Assembly (NCBI GenBank): GCA_905221605.1
Contig: CAJNDS010002492.1
Span: 354,524 to 395,724, forward strand
DNA length: 41,201 nt
DNA from: Symbiodinium natans
Lineage: Eukaryota; Sar; Dinophyceae; Suessiales; Symbiodiniaceae
Direction of reading: 5' to 3'
Below are positions 23,501 through 30,920 of the stretch, piece after piece. Positions within the stretch are counted from its first letter, which is position 1. Every line of letters begins with the position of its first letter. The position numbers and the translations under genes are program-made. The notes beneath the pieces are model-generated. The model was not told the DNA's origin, did no database searches, and saw only the letters and a program-made list of their open reading frames with translations.

Positions 23501-24756
23501 ATTCCCAAGGAGGGTATAGTAGAGGGGTTTGGGGGCGGAGGGGGCACGGCTGCCCAGCTTCGATTGACATCCACTCTCTGAGCCCCCCCAACACTCACAT
23601 ACAAAAGGAGCCCAATGCGCTCAACAGTGTGGAGGGTTTAGGGTTTAGGGTTTAGGGTTTAGGGTTTAGGGTTTAGGGTTTAGGGTTTAGGGTTTAGGGT
23701 TTAGGGTTTAGGGTTTAGGGTTTAGGGTTTAGGGTTTAGGGTGTACAAAAGGAGCGCCTGAACAGCCATGAGCCTAGCGCGCGCACAGAGTGCAGATGTG
23801 TCAGCAAAGATGATCGAAAGCATGGCCGCTGGCAGACCCGTTCGCAAGACCTCTTCGTAGAAGTTACCAAACTGGATACAAGTAGCTTGCAATTGAGGTG
23901 CCTCCGTTATGTAGCCCGTCTTACAGAAGCTTCCCAGCAACGGCCAACATCGACAACCTATACCGAAACTTAAACCGTGCAAGGACGGAACGAAATCAGA
24001 ACACACCAGGGCCCACAACGGAAAGGCTAAACCCTAAACCCTAAACCCTAAACCCTAAACCCTAAACCCTAAACCCTAAACCCTAAACCCTAAACCCAAA
24101 GGAAAGGCTATGCCCTGAATGGGCAAGTCTCACACTGACTCCCTTCTGGCGATACGTCGAAGTAAGCTGTGCCAAGAAGCCAATCGGCCCAATGGAAGGT
24201 ACCTTCGCCAGGCAGAAAGACCTAGCGTCGAACTGCAGGGCTCAAGAGTGTGAACTTGATTGGAACATGTGTTCCTCGAAACTCAAAACATGGCCAAAAA
24301 ACCTGGAGTCTAGGTGGACACGCTGCTGCCCCAGTTTAGTGCTACAGCCCGGGGAACCCTAAACCCTAAACCCTAAACCCTAAACCCTAAACCCTAAACC
24401 CTAAACCCTAAACCCTAAACCCCAGGAACAGGTCCCCTTGCTAGGCAACTGTGCACCGGTTGAGTGGCTCGGAGGGTTGAGCGCGCCTGAGACCAGCCCA
24501 GCGGGCTGATGAACCTTTTTTTCTTCTCAGGGTTTAGGGTTTAGGGTTTAGGGTTTAGGGTTTAGGGTGAGGTTTTTCAGGGTAACTTCGGCAGAACCTA
24601 AACCCTGAACTGAGGGTCACACTGGAAAGAGCACCTCATACCGACCTCGGAGGCGGCACACACGTGTGAATGGGTTTCGGGCCTATGGGCCTTCGGAGTT
24701 TCGCGGGTTTGTGTGCTGCTGCTGCTGATGTCCTCTTCAGCCTCGCCTGTGGTATG
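14430..24756 (-). CDS. Gene B: large multi-exon membrane protein, channel-like segments (exons listed separately)
   Basis: A long series of minus-strand exons runs from about 24.8 kb to a TGA at 14430. Several sets join in phase (22662-22568 with 22447-22273 and 22120-22052; 14883-14815 with 14727-14605 and 14549-14430). Hydrophobic helices occur at 21711-21809, 22052-22120, 15790-15856 and 14605-14727. The last two, with VMFCVELVLNW and FFFVMDVIGTLSL, resemble S2 and S3 helices of ion-transport domains found in large alveolate channel/cyclase proteins. That resemblance is from memory and not tested. Not all exons are connected, and more than one gene could be present. Confidence 0.5.
14605..14727 (-). 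CDS. Gene B exon with S3-like helix
   Basis: The acceptor is aattgccag and the donor is ggg/gtgaga. It contains GWSFFFVMDVIGTLSLRSF and then SPLWPFLAHRISADG. The helix has the conserved aspartate position typical of S3 in ion-transport domains. All 41 codons are open and in phase with both neighbours. Confidence 0.68.
14815..14883 (-). CDS. Gene B exon upstream of the S3-like helix
   Basis: The acceptor is cttgttgcaag and the donor is cgg/gttttc. It reads PGPQSASETSRKDLLPLSAS and then ICR, phase 0. Another frame is open as well, but only this one is in phase with 14727-14605. Confidence 0.5.
14986..15130. mobile_element. Foldback element with internal direct repeat
   Basis: The segment cccccacatttaaagaaatt occurs at 14990 and again at 15073; gaagcctgccg and cggcaggcttc are inverted around it. 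Confidence 0.55.
15590..15659 (-). CDS. Gene B exon, hydrophobic
   Basis: It begins after ctaag at the edge of a foldback element and reads ICGLWVESLLTNPARLTLGA and then LILKP. In phase with 15856-15790 when the intron 15660-15789 (the foldback) is removed. The downstream boundary is not determined. Confidence 0.5.
15660..15789. mobile_element. Foldback element filling an intron, copy 2 of the TTAGGGYAGTTACATG family
   Basis: Occupies the interval between two minus-strand exons that join in phase (15790 and 15659). Confidence 0.58.
15790..15856 (-). CDS. Gene B exon with S2-like helix
   Basis: The acceptor is catgaagcccag. It reads VLATVMFCVELVLNWTATMA and then YR, and ends at a GC donor (cgcg/gctcat). 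The acidic residue and asparagine inside a hydrophobic helix are typical of voltage-sensor-like S2 helices. Confidence 0.58.
15880..15975. repeat. Interstitial CCCTAAA array
   Basis: About nine units and a short second block, upstream (minus sense) of exon 15856. Confidence 0.93.
16079..16230. repeat. TTTAGGG array with degenerate tail
   Basis: Six perfect units and then GGGCTTAGGG-type drifted units. Confidence 0.88.
16294..16420 (-). CDS. Possible gene B exon(s), hydrophobic
   Basis: Frames open here include SGYLFYILFGSGIEAARP and, after an internal tgtgtag acceptor, LSDAVMLHFGLDK before a donor aag/gtggca. Boundaries are not fixed. Confidence 0.35.
16799..16894 (-). CDS. Gene B exon, hydrophobic segment
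   Basis: The acceptor is caaccacccag. The donor gca/gtttagg is the first base of a telomere-like array (16757-16798). Thirty-two codons: ALLGGPLFTLLDVPDTPGLV, then LLASQRFKDTRA. Phase 0 at both ends. Confidence 0.66.
17040..17480. other. AT-rich island of different composition
   Basis: About 440 bp clearly richer in A+T than its surroundings, with TATAATATA runs and small hairpins (for example caagaac...gttcttg at 17395-17421). No exon, telomere-like repeat or foldback is seen inside it. It could be an unrelated insertion, including organelle-derived DNA. Confidence 0.4.
17644..17742 (-). CDS. Gene B exon, hydrophobic then basic
   Basis: The acceptor is catggaaag. The donor agg/gtttagg has telomere-repeat sequence. 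It reads AILNNPCFTNIMAASLIIES and then RLPTRPKTSRNLR. The opposite strand is also partly open. Confidence 0.55.
17769..17869. mobile_element. Foldback element, ATACTCCCCTTAG family, copy 2
   Basis: ggatactccccttagaacc ... caagggggatatag. Confidence 0.62.
18006..18087 (-). CDS. Gene B exon, unknown
   Basis: The acceptor is ggtctcctgtag and the donor is atagg/gtctagg. It reads GALVRSLRSSLATLCSKPSS and then AETRKI. Confidence 0.55.
18170..18270 (-). CDS. Possible gene B exon
   Basis: Open frame NPVKPGNHLLSDGVRKQPSE, then FLTPDKKSS. A canonical GT donor is absent; a GC site (tcg/gcggcc) is available. A CAA-type microsatellite (GTT repeats, 18288-18310) lies just upstream in the intron. Confidence 0.45.
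18419..18608 (-). CDS. Possible gene B exon, cysteine-rich
   Basis: The acceptor is ctttgctattgcag and the donor is ctgcg/gtcccc. The frame includes LGSASQSAPLQATRPRISLL, FPCSHWSRSMFLTCLDYQD, and several cysteines. Confidence 0.45.
18703..18809 (-). CDS. Gene B exon, unknown
   Basis: The acceptor is caaactttag and the donor is g/gtttagg (telomere-like array). It reads APGSCTDIAVVHEPRTSWLH and then GGAEQLGKTLVGKRR. Confidence 0.6.
18860..19120 (-). CDS. Possible gene B exon region
   Basis: Two overlapping minus-strand frames are open for 70-100 codons (one with ASVMVTELAALGTAHQGPEP, another with NLSLRGILVSRFETRGLLFG). The true frame and boundaries are undecided. Confidence 0.35.
19335..19450. 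repeat. CCCTAAA array with CCCTGAA variants
   Basis: Starts at the donor of exon 19449 (minus sense). Units alternate CCCTAAA and CCCTGAA. Confidence 0.9.
19449..19542 (-). CDS. Gene B exon, unknown
   Basis: The acceptor is aaacatgtccag and the donor is agg/gttacgg. It reads PRPEMNFGMPHLDDGTARAP and then KAPSNLPAWQR. Flanked on both sides by introns rich in telomere-like repeat. Confidence 0.62.
19862..20005 (-). CDS. Possible gene B exon
   Basis: Frame SAEASGQGWIGGGLECRPRS, then ILHDSCTPKGGPFLQTSQK, with a possible donor aaat/gtgctg. Boundaries uncertain. Confidence 0.4.
20110..20211 (-). CDS. Gene B exon, basic helical
   Basis: The acceptor is cggcatctacag and the donor is gag/gttcatg. 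Thirty-four codons: AQGGICQGIKRSAVHLAMEG and then FVRMQTIRKFRYLE, phase 0 at both ends. Confidence 0.63.
20264..20503. repeat. Exact 8-bp tandem array, 30 units of TTNAAGGG type
   Basis: Thirty consecutive octamers without indels: TTTAAGGG, CTTGAGGG, TTGAAGGG, then seven TTCAAGGG and ten TTAAAGGG. A single TTTAGGG heptamer follows. Confidence 0.95.
20765..20818 (-). CDS. Gene B small exon
   Basis: The acceptor aaccctaaacag is the end of a telomere-like array in C-strand sense. It reads TREYASLAPILDYEYFL and ends at a GC donor (ttgg/gcttag). Confidence 0.5.
20920..20982 (-). CDS. Gene B small exon
   Basis: The acceptor tctccttcttgccttgag is strong. The donor cgg/gtttagg starts a telomere-like array. 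It reads AELSERMVVDWATRPLRFRL. Twenty-one codons, phase 0. Confidence 0.66.
21108..21226. mobile_element. Foldback element, AGGGTGCCC family, copy 3
   Basis: Ends agggtccaggagtaacc and the inverse ggcctactcccggtcct; inner gggtacccttttt and gtataagggaacccc. Confidence 0.65.
21503..21640. mobile_element. Foldback element
   Basis: gctaaaaagttggaaac pairs with gtgtccaactttttgggg. Confidence 0.5.
21711..21809 (-). CDS. Gene B exon encoding a transmembrane helix
   Basis: The acceptor gtgtccttttggctgtag and the donor ggcg/gtgagg are excellent. It reads LERCWRSFSAAAFASGGGIP and then VVILLGCILMNW, a clear membrane helix. Confidence 0.68.
21888..21942 (-). CDS. Possible gene B small exon
   Basis: After tatagcgag the frame reads AKAIYHDGSRFLCL up to a donor cta/gtttcg, phase 0. 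It would follow the exon ending at 22052 in phase. Confidence 0.4.
21985..22040. mobile_element. Short repeat pair, copy 1
   Basis: gttgctgtttcttaggagtt ... aatgaaaaaaatcccaagta; copy 2 at 22200-22265. Each lies inside a gene B intron. Confidence 0.45.
22052..22120 (-). CDS. Gene B exon encoding a transmembrane helix
   Basis: The acceptor is ttggacggcag and the donor is gcc/gtatcc. Twenty-three codons: GAVVGSLLRYTGLLLLLWNI and then YLA. In phase 0 with the upstream 22447-22273 exon. Confidence 0.7.
22200..22265. mobile_element. Short repeat pair, copy 2
   Basis: cagctgttgcttaggaatta ... gaaaatgattccaaatac, similar to 21985-22040. Confidence 0.45.
22273..22447 (-). CDS. Gene B exon downstream of an introner
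   Basis: Fifty-eight whole codons after one completing base, including LSASSSEERKEILESIAFKN and EYSPLFFAGLCFLKLRQRN, with donor gcg/gtcact. The upstream intron is exactly one foldback element plus one copy of its target duplication. Confidence 0.75.
22449..22562. mobile_element. Introner: foldback element with 8-bp target duplication, AGGGTGCCC family, copy 4
   Basis: Terminal inverted repeats tggtagtccagt and actgggctacca (one mismatch), 114 bp. The octamer agcagcct flanks it on both sides (22442-22449 and 22562-22569, with a base or two of ambiguity). Intron 22448-22567 equals element plus one duplication and restores an open frame. Confidence 0.8.
22568..22662 (-). CDS. Gene B exon upstream of an introner
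   Basis: The acceptor is aattcgcagctcag. It reads FPAFMDAGIAAVVVLANTVA and then SKLYMSLAFRA, with two bases left to form an Arg codon with the next exon. The donor is GC (gcaag/gctgct), lying in the 8-bp duplication produced by the inserted element. Confidence 0.74.
23040..23140 (-). CDS. Possible gene B exon
   Basis: Frame SCPDFGFPLAPVHGTTWYNC, then SFSWPP. The plus strand is open for 94 codons here as well, so strand is uncertain. Confidence 0.3.
23422..23520. mobile_element. Foldback element, ATACTCCCCTTAG family, copy 3
   Basis: Ends ctatactccccttagaacc and the inverse ggaattcccaaggagggtatag-type; 99 bp. Confidence 0.68.
23633..23741. repeat. Interstitial TTTAGGG array, about 15 perfect units
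   Basis: Perfect heptamers abut the exon ending at 23747 (minus sense). Confidence 0.96.
23747..23919 (-). CDS. Gene B exon, 57 codons
   Basis: The acceptor is gaagcttctgtaag and the donor is tttt/gtacac. It includes TEAPQLQATCIQFGNFYEEV, LRTGLPAAMLSIIFADTSAL and RLMAVQALL. The next intron is the 108-bp telomere-like array at 23633-23741. Confidence 0.68.
24027..24098. repeat. Interstitial CCCTAAA array, about 10 units
   Basis: Perfect units. Confidence 0.96.
24136..24221 (-). CDS. Gene B exon, unknown
   Basis: The acceptor is cgacgctag and the donor is gtca/gtgtgag. It reads VFLPGEGTFHWADWLLGTAY and then FDVSPEGS. The plus strand is open for about 75 codons over the same stretch; minus is preferred for splice sites and consistency. 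Confidence 0.55.
24356..24422. repeat. Interstitial CCCTAAA array, about 9 units
   Basis: Perfect units; ends CCCCAG. Confidence 0.96.
24646..24756 (-). CDS. Gene B exon, polar
   Basis: The acceptor is ccgattgctgcag and the donor is gag/gtcggt. Thirty-seven codons: HTTGEAEEDISSSSTQTRET and then PKAHRPETHSHVCAASE, phase 0. The serine run comes from a CAG/GCT repeat. Confidence 0.58.
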
Positions 24757-24799
24757 CTGCAGCAATCGGTGGTCACAACAGTTCTAGAGATCTCGGAAG

Positions 24800-24900
24800 C
24801 TAATAGGGACCTGAAAAATTAGAATACGGTGTTGGGGGCCATTGTAGTACAATTACAAAGAGACCATAAGGGAATACTATTAGCAATTTTTCCGACCCAT
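24800..24900. mobile_element. Foldback element related to 1525-1720
   Basis: agggacctgaaaaattagaa and ccataagggaatactatt recur. Confidence 0.45.
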
Positions 24901-24971
24901 ACATTATGTGGCTCAGTCTTGCTAAGAACTCCCGAGGATGCCTGTCAAGAGCCTCGACAGGAGAAATGCTA

Positions 24972-25135
24972 GTTGGGGACGTCCCCCTTATACTAACAGT
25001 CCTGAATAAGGGTTTTAATATTGGGTACTATAATCCCTATGAAGGACTGGTAGTATCAGGAGGAACATCCCAACCCTAAACCCTAAGCCCTAAACCCTAA
25101 ACCCTAAACCCTATAAGGGGGAACATCTCAAACGC
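24972..25135. mobile_element. Foldback element with its end repeated beyond a telomere-like array
   Basis: Arms of about 40 bp starting gttggggacgtccccctta and ending aggaggaacatcccaac (25074). CCCTAAA units follow, then a second end copy ataagggggaacatctcaaa. Confidence 0.6.
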
Positions 25136-25186
25136 CAGTCTTCCCGGACTTTAAGGCTGCGTGCTTCCTTCTCCAACCCTACAGCA

Positions 25187-25216
25187 CCTCCTGGAACTTG
25201 GACATGAGGGGTGTTG
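25187..25216 (-). CDS. Possible micro-exon
   Basis: A short frame containing PLMSKFQE runs from a telomere-like C-strand acceptor region to a donor gag/gtgctg. Too short to be confident. Confidence 0.25.
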
Positions 25217-25289
25217 GGGTTTAGGGTTTAGGGTTTAGGGTTTAGGGTTTAGGGTTTAGGGTTTAGGGTTGAGGGTTCGGCTGCGCATT

Positions 25290-25870
25290 CCTGATGTGAG
25301 TGCTCACATTTTTGTTGGAATAGTTAATCTTGACTTAGCAGAATTTTTCAGACTTTCTGACGACATGTCAAAGTCATTAGCAGGCACAGAGGATTCGGCA
25401 CACCATGATATTGCAGAGGATTTGCTAGTGTAGGCATATATGTATACTGCCGGCAAATTTTCACGAGTTTGCACGTGTAGTATGCGTTTTGCAAAACCAA
25501 GTCGCAAGACACAGATGTAAAACGGTCCACGAAACTGCATTGGACAAAATGTTTTTTGAGCCGGTGGTTGTATGTTCTAACTTTGTTCGCTACTTGATTT
25601 GTGGCCGCTGCCTTCTATGTTGTAGAAAGAAGCAAGAACGAAGCAAATGGCAGCGTTTTGGGCATGATCGCAAACGGCATGAGCACTTGTGACTGTGCGT
25701 CTGGTTGAAAAAAAACCAAGCTTTCTTTGTAAAAAAAGGCAAAAACGCGAAACAGTCCAGTTTTCACCAGAGGCTTGTGACAGTGCGTCTTGTTCCAGAA
25801 TTGCCAAACATCCTTTTGTAGCATGTTGTATAAAGAACGCTGTAAACTGCAGTGTTTTGGGTGTGGTTTT
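25290..25870. repeat. Degenerate tandem repeat of about 200 bp
   Basis: Related segments recur, for example around tgtgactgtgcgtctggttg near 25690 and tgtgacagtgcgtcttgttc near 25778, and around gcagcgttttgggcatgatc and gcagtgttttgggtgtggtt. The stretch lacks telomere-like arrays and has no convincing exon; open frames on both strands follow the repeats. Confidence 0.4.
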
Positions 25871-26163
25871 CATAACATGGTCGTAACCATCCCCCCCCCC
25901 CCCCCCCCCAACCAACCCCCGGCCCCCCCCCCCGCCCCTAAGTAAGGGTTTAGGGTTTACGGTTTAGGGTCCACTCCAACTTACCAAAGGCAGCGCCCGG
26001 GCATCTCACCATCTTCCGGCGGAGGGTAGGAGATGACCTCAACATCATCGGTGGCCTCGGTGTGTGATGTCGCTGGCTTTATGAAAAATAGGGAACCCCT
26101 GAATAGACCCTCACTTGCTCAAATAGTAGGATGCCCTCAGAATCAGGACCCCCAATAAGGCAC

Positions 26164-26330
26164 CCCCCTAACTTCGGAAACCATAGATCCTTCTCAACAA
26201 ACTCATGCAGTGAAGAAGCCTTGGCAAGATAACACGCGCGTTTTCCTTCAGTGGCCGCCAGTGCCAGTGCTATGGCCCGAATGTGACCGATGATGGAAAC
26301 ACATTGGGCAACTTTGCCTTTCATCCTGCT
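26164..26330 (-). CDS. Minus-strand exon, 55 codons
   Basis: The acceptor is ggggtgcaag and the donor is gg/gtgcctt. It includes MKGKVAQCVSIIGHIRAIAL, GKRACYLAKASSLHEFVEK and DLWFPKLG. Coding character is strong; the family is not recognised. Confidence 0.62.
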
Positions 26331-26420
26331 CTTGCACCCCACATTTTGTGTCCAGGCATAGTCAAGTTAAACTGTGCTTCACGCTTTTCGCCGACAGGAG
26401 GGCAAGGCACCACTCATTAA

Positions 26421-26465
26421 GTCTTGTAGGATTTATATGCACGGCAGCCCAGGAACCATACTATG
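26421..26465 (-). CDS. Possible terminal exon of an upstream gene
   Basis: After a foldback intron and acceptor gcccttag, the frame reads IVWFLGCRAYKSYKT and then TAA at about 26418, in phase with the exon ending at 26539. If real, it is a gene end upstream of gene B. Confidence 0.35.
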
Positions 26466-26538
26466 CTAAGGGCACCCTGTTTTGGGTTGATATATTTTAT
26501 AAGGGAAACCATAAACAACAAAAAGGGGTTTTTGCAGC
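26462..26538. mobile_element. Foldback element, AGGGTGCCC family, copy 5
   Basis: agggcaccctgttttgggtt, tttataagggaa and aacaaaaaggggttt. It lies exactly between the exon at 26539 and a possible exon at 26465. Confidence 0.6.
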
Positions 26539-26651
26539 CGACAATGAAGCACAGCTTTCCGTTGAACCAGGGAGGTTCTACACCACATGGCCCCTTTCTC
26601 CGAATCATTTTTTTTGTCCAAGTATCCAAACAGAAGGACTTCATGCTCTTG
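26539..26651 (-). CDS. Minus-strand exon, possible PH-like segment
   Basis: The acceptor is gggttcttgaag. It reads QEHEVLLFGYLDKKNDSEKG, AMWCRTSLVQRKAVLHC and ends at a GC donor (tcg/gctgca) at the edge of a foldback element. G-Y-L-x-K with a following W is reminiscent of pleckstrin-homology strands, but this is weak. Confidence 0.58.
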
Positions 26652-26664
26652 CTTCAAGAACCCC

Positions 26665-26735
26665 CCTAAACCCTAAACCCTAAACCCTAAACCCTAAACC
26701 CTAAACCCTAAACCCTAAACCCTAAACCCTAAACC
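26665..26735. repeat. Last CCCTAAA array before the satellite region
   Basis: About ten perfect units. No further array occurs until 39692. Confidence 0.96.
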
Positions 26736-26930
26736 TGCCCGCCACCCCTCTCACCTCTGTTGGGGTAGGCGGGCGCAGTCGAGCGCTCAGCGAGACTGCG
26801 GCAGGTTTCTGCTAGGCTGCAGAGCCTGCCAGGCACAACCCTCAGGAGGGTCGCCTAGCTGTCTCAGATACATATATATATATGTATGTAGGACCTTTAT
26901 GCGTTATTTGACGGTCCTGCTTCGCCTTCC

Positions 26931-29900
26931 AAAACTTTAAGGATTTTAAGGAATTTAGGGGTTTTCCAAATTTTAAAAGGACCACAAAATCCTTAAAATT
27001 TTGAAAGCCCGGACCTTTCAAAATTTTAAGGATTTTAAGGAATTTAAGGCCTTTTAAATTTCTTAAAATCCTTAAAATCCTTAAAATTTTTGAAAGAAAA
27101 TTAAATTATTTTCCGGAAAGAGGCAGGCCCATTTAAAATTTTAAAAATCTTAAAAATCCTTAAAATTTTGAAAGCCCGGGCCTTTCAAAATTTTAAGGAT
27201 TTTAAGGAATTTAAGGCCTTTTAAATTTCTTAAAAACCTTAAAATCCTTAAAATTTTGAAAGAAAATTAAATCATTTTCCGGAAAGAGGCAGGCCCATTT
27301 AAAATTTTAAAAATCCTTAAAATCCTTAAAATCCTGAAAATTTTGAAAGCCCGGGCCTTTCAAAATTTTAAGGATTTTAAGGAATTTAAGGCCTTTTAAA
27401 TTTCTTAAAATCCTTAAAATCCTTAAAATCCTTGAAAGAAAATTAATCATTTCCGGAAAGAGGCAGGCCCATTAAAAGTTTAAAAAATCCTTAAAATCCT
27501 GAAAACCTAAATTTTGAAGCCAGGCCTTTCAAACATTTTAAGGATTTTAAGGAATTTGAAGGCTTTTAACTTTCTTAAAATCCTTAAAATCCTTAACACA
27601 TCCTTAAAATTTGAAAGACAATTTCAAATTATTTACGAAAGAGGGAGGCCCATTTAAAACTTGTTAGTAAATTATCCTTAAAATCCTTAAAATCCTTAAA
27701 ATTGTGAAAGGTTGGGGCTTTCAAAACTTAAGGATTTTAAGGAATTTACGGCCTTTAAATTTCTTAAAATCCTTAAAAATCCTGTAAAATTTGAAAGAAA
27801 TCTCAAGCATTTCCGGGAAAGAGGCAGGCCCATTTAAATTTTTAACATCCTTTAAAATCACTTAAAATCCTTAAAATTTTGAAAGCCCGGGCCTTTCAAA
27901 ATGTTAAGGATTTTAAGGAATTTAAGGCCTTTTAAATTTCTTAAAATCCTTAAAATCCTTAAAATCCTTAAAATTTTGAAAGAAAATTAAATCATTTTCC
28001 GGAAAGAGGCAGGCCCATTTAAAATTTCAAAAATCCTTAAAATCCTTAAAATCCTTAAAATTTTGAAAGCCCGGGCCTTTCAAAATTTTAAGGATTTTAA
28101 GGAATTTAAGGCCTTTTAAATTTCTTAAAATCCTTAAAATCATTAAAATTTTGAAAGAAAATTAAATCATTTTCCGGAAAGAGGCAGGCCCATTTAAAAT
28201 TTTAAAAATCCTTAAAATCCTTAAAATCCTTAAAATTTTGAAAGGTTGGGGCTTTCAAAATTTAAAGGATTTTAAGGAATTTAAGGATTTATAAAATTTT
28301 AAATGGGCCTGACTCTTTCCGGAATATTTTTTAATTTTATTTCAAAATTTTAAGGATTTTAAGGATTTTAAGAAATTTAGCAGGCGTTAAATTCCTTAAA
28401 ATCCTTAAAGTTTTGAAAGCCCCAACCTTTCAAAATTTTAAGGATTTTAAGGATTTTAAGGATTTTTAAAATTTTAAATGGGCCTGCCTCTTTCCGGAAA
28501 ATAATTTAATTTTCTTTCAAAATTTTAAGGATTTTAAGGTTTTTAAGAAATTTAAAAGGCCTTAAATTCCTTAAAATCCTTACAATTTGAAGGCCCAGGC
28601 TTTCACAATTTTAAGGATTTTAGGATTTAAGGATTTTTACATTGTAAATGGCCTGCCCTCTTTCGGAAATGATTTAATTTCTTTTCAAAGGATTACAGGA
28701 ATTTTAAGGATTTAAGGATTTTAAGATTTAGAAATTTAAAAAGGCTAAATCTCCTTAAAATCCTTAAAATTTTGAAAGGCCCGGGCTTTCAAAATTTTAA
28801 GGATTTTAAGGATTTTAAGGATTTTTAAAATTTTAAATGGGCCTGACTCTTTCCGGAATATATTTTAATTTTATTTCAAAATTTTAAGGATTTTAAGGAT
28901 TTTAAGAAATTTAAAAGGCGTTAAATTCCTTAAAATCCTTAAAATTTTGAAAGCCCCAACTTTTCAAAATTTTAAGGTTTTTAAGGATTTTAGGATTTTA
29001 AAAATTTTAAAATGGGTGCCTTTTTCCGGAAAATATTTAATTTTTTTCAAAATTTTAAGGATTTAAGGATGTAAGGACATTTAAACGGCCTTAAAAACCC
29101 TTAAAATCCTAAAATTTGGAAAGCGGGCTTTCAAAGGGTTAAGGATTTTAAGAGATTTTAAGGATTTTTTTAAAATTGTCCTTATGGGCCTGCCTATACG
29201 GAAAATGATTACTTTTCTGTCAAATTAAGGATTTTAAGCTTTTTAAGGATTTTAAGAAATTTAAAAAGGCTTCTTAAATTCCTTCAATCCTTAAAACTTT
29301 GAAAAGGACCGGGCTTTCAAAAGTTTTAGGATTTTTAAGGATTTTAGGATTTTCAAATTTTAAATGGGCCTGCTTCTTGCCGGAAAATGATTTATTTTCG
29401 TTCAAAATTTAAGGAGTTTAAGGATTTTAGGTTTTAAGGACTTTTAAGGGATTTAAGAAATTTAAAAGGCCTTAAATTCCTTAAAATCCTTAAAATTTTG
29501 AAAGGCCCGGGCTTTCAAAATTTTAAGGATTTTAAGGATTTTAAGGATTTTAAAATTTTAAATGGGCCTGCCTCTTTCCGGAAAATATTTTAATTTTCTT
29601 TCAAAATTTTAAGGAGTTTAAGGATTTTAGCGATTTTTAAAATTAACTGGGCCGCCTCTTTCCCGGAAAATATTTTAATTTTCGCTCACAAATTTTAAGG
29701 GATTTTAAGGATGTTAAGAAATTTACAAGGCGGTTTAAATTCTGTTGAAAATCCTTAAAATTTTGAAAGGCCCGGGCTTTCAAAATTTTAAGGATTTTAA
29801 GGATTTTAAGGATTTTTAAAATTTTAAATGGGCCTGCCTCTTTCCGGAAAATAATTTAATTTTCTTTCAAAATTTTAAGGATTGTAAGGATTTTAAGGAT

Positions 29901-30290
29901 TTTAAGAAATTTAAAAGGCGTTAAATTCCTTAAAATCCTTAAAATTTTGAAAGCCACAACCTTTCAAAATGTTAAGGATTTTAAGGATGTTAAGGATTTT
30001 TAAAATTTTAAATGGGCCTGCCTCTTTCCGGAAAATAGTTTAATTTTCTTTCAAAATTTTAAGGATTTTAAGGATTTTAAGACTTTAAAATGCCTTAAAT
30101 TCCTTAAAATCCTTAAAAAAGGTCCGGGCTTTCAAAATTTTAAGGGTTTTCAGGATTTTAAGGATTTTAAAATTTTTAAATGGGCCTGACTTTTCCGGAA
30201 AATAAATTCATTTTTCCAATAGTTTTACTGAGTTTAATTTTTTTTTTATTTAAATTGGCCTGACCCTTTCTGGAAAATACTTGAATATTA
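26931..30290. repeat. AT-rich satellite array, monomer about 177 bp, with an inversion
   Basis: The landmark ggaaagaggcaggccc starts at 27115, 27281, 27455, 27636, 27816, 28001 and 28175 (mean spacing 177). Right of about 28,247 the complement ggcctgcctctttcc appears instead, at about 28305, 28481, 28651, 28841, 29015, 29186, 29366, 29564, 29649 (short unit), 29831, 30014 and 30182. Each monomer is built of aaaatcctt/aaggatttt repeats and internal hairpins. No genes are seen in it. Confidence 0.93.
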
Positions 30291-30556
30291 GGTTAAAATT
30301 TGATAGATTTTCAGGAAACTAGGGGCATTTCAATATTTGGAAAGGCCATGAAGTTCCATGGGTACGTTATATTTTTGGATTTTTGTTTGTAATTTTTTCA
30401 GCAAATAAACCATTTAAGTTTTTTTTTTTTGCAATTTTCCTGAAATTCTGAAAGCCTAGGCCTTACAAGAAAAATAAAAAAAACAGCAACACAAATACTC
30501 ATTTAAAATATTTAAATGCGCTTCTTAGTCCTTTTAAAAAAGAGCATTTTGTTTTG

Positions 30557-30920
30557 TTAATTCATAAGGCTTGTAAAAAAAGCCGGGGGTCCGGGGGCGA
30601 GCGTTAACAAAAGCATTCCCCTTGAATATTTCTTCCGCGAAACTTTTCTCCCGCGAATTTTGGCGGGAGAAATTCCCGCGAGCTCTCCCTTGAGTTTTTC
30701 TGGTTTTCCCGTGGTTTCCCTTTGATGTTTTTTTTGGTTTCCCTTCAGTTTCCCGTGAGAGTCAAATCTTCCTTTTACTGTTCCCTTGGACTTCCCTTTG
30801 AACTTCCCTTGGTTTTCCCTCGGATCCCCTTCGAAATTAAAACGTATCCCGCGAGAAATCTCGCAAGACTTCAAGAATAAGGGCTTCCTTTTCCCACGGG
30901 ATTTCCCGCGAAGCAGGCCG
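30557..30920. repeat. Degenerate GGGAAA/TTTCCC-rich repeat
   Basis: Short units of the type ttcccttggttttccc. A 178-codon minus-strand frame runs through this and the next repeat and is rejected as a gene. Confidence 0.6.

Noticed and set aside
18132-24018. Many frames ending in TLNPKP or containing GLGFRV repeats
   Set aside because: These peptides are translations of CCCTAAA and TTTAGGG arrays; every frame through an array ends within 21 bp. They mark intron read-through, not conserved tails.
26931-30290. CRISPR array
   Set aside because: Repeats are about 177 bp, adjacent and internally repetitive, with no short unique spacers.
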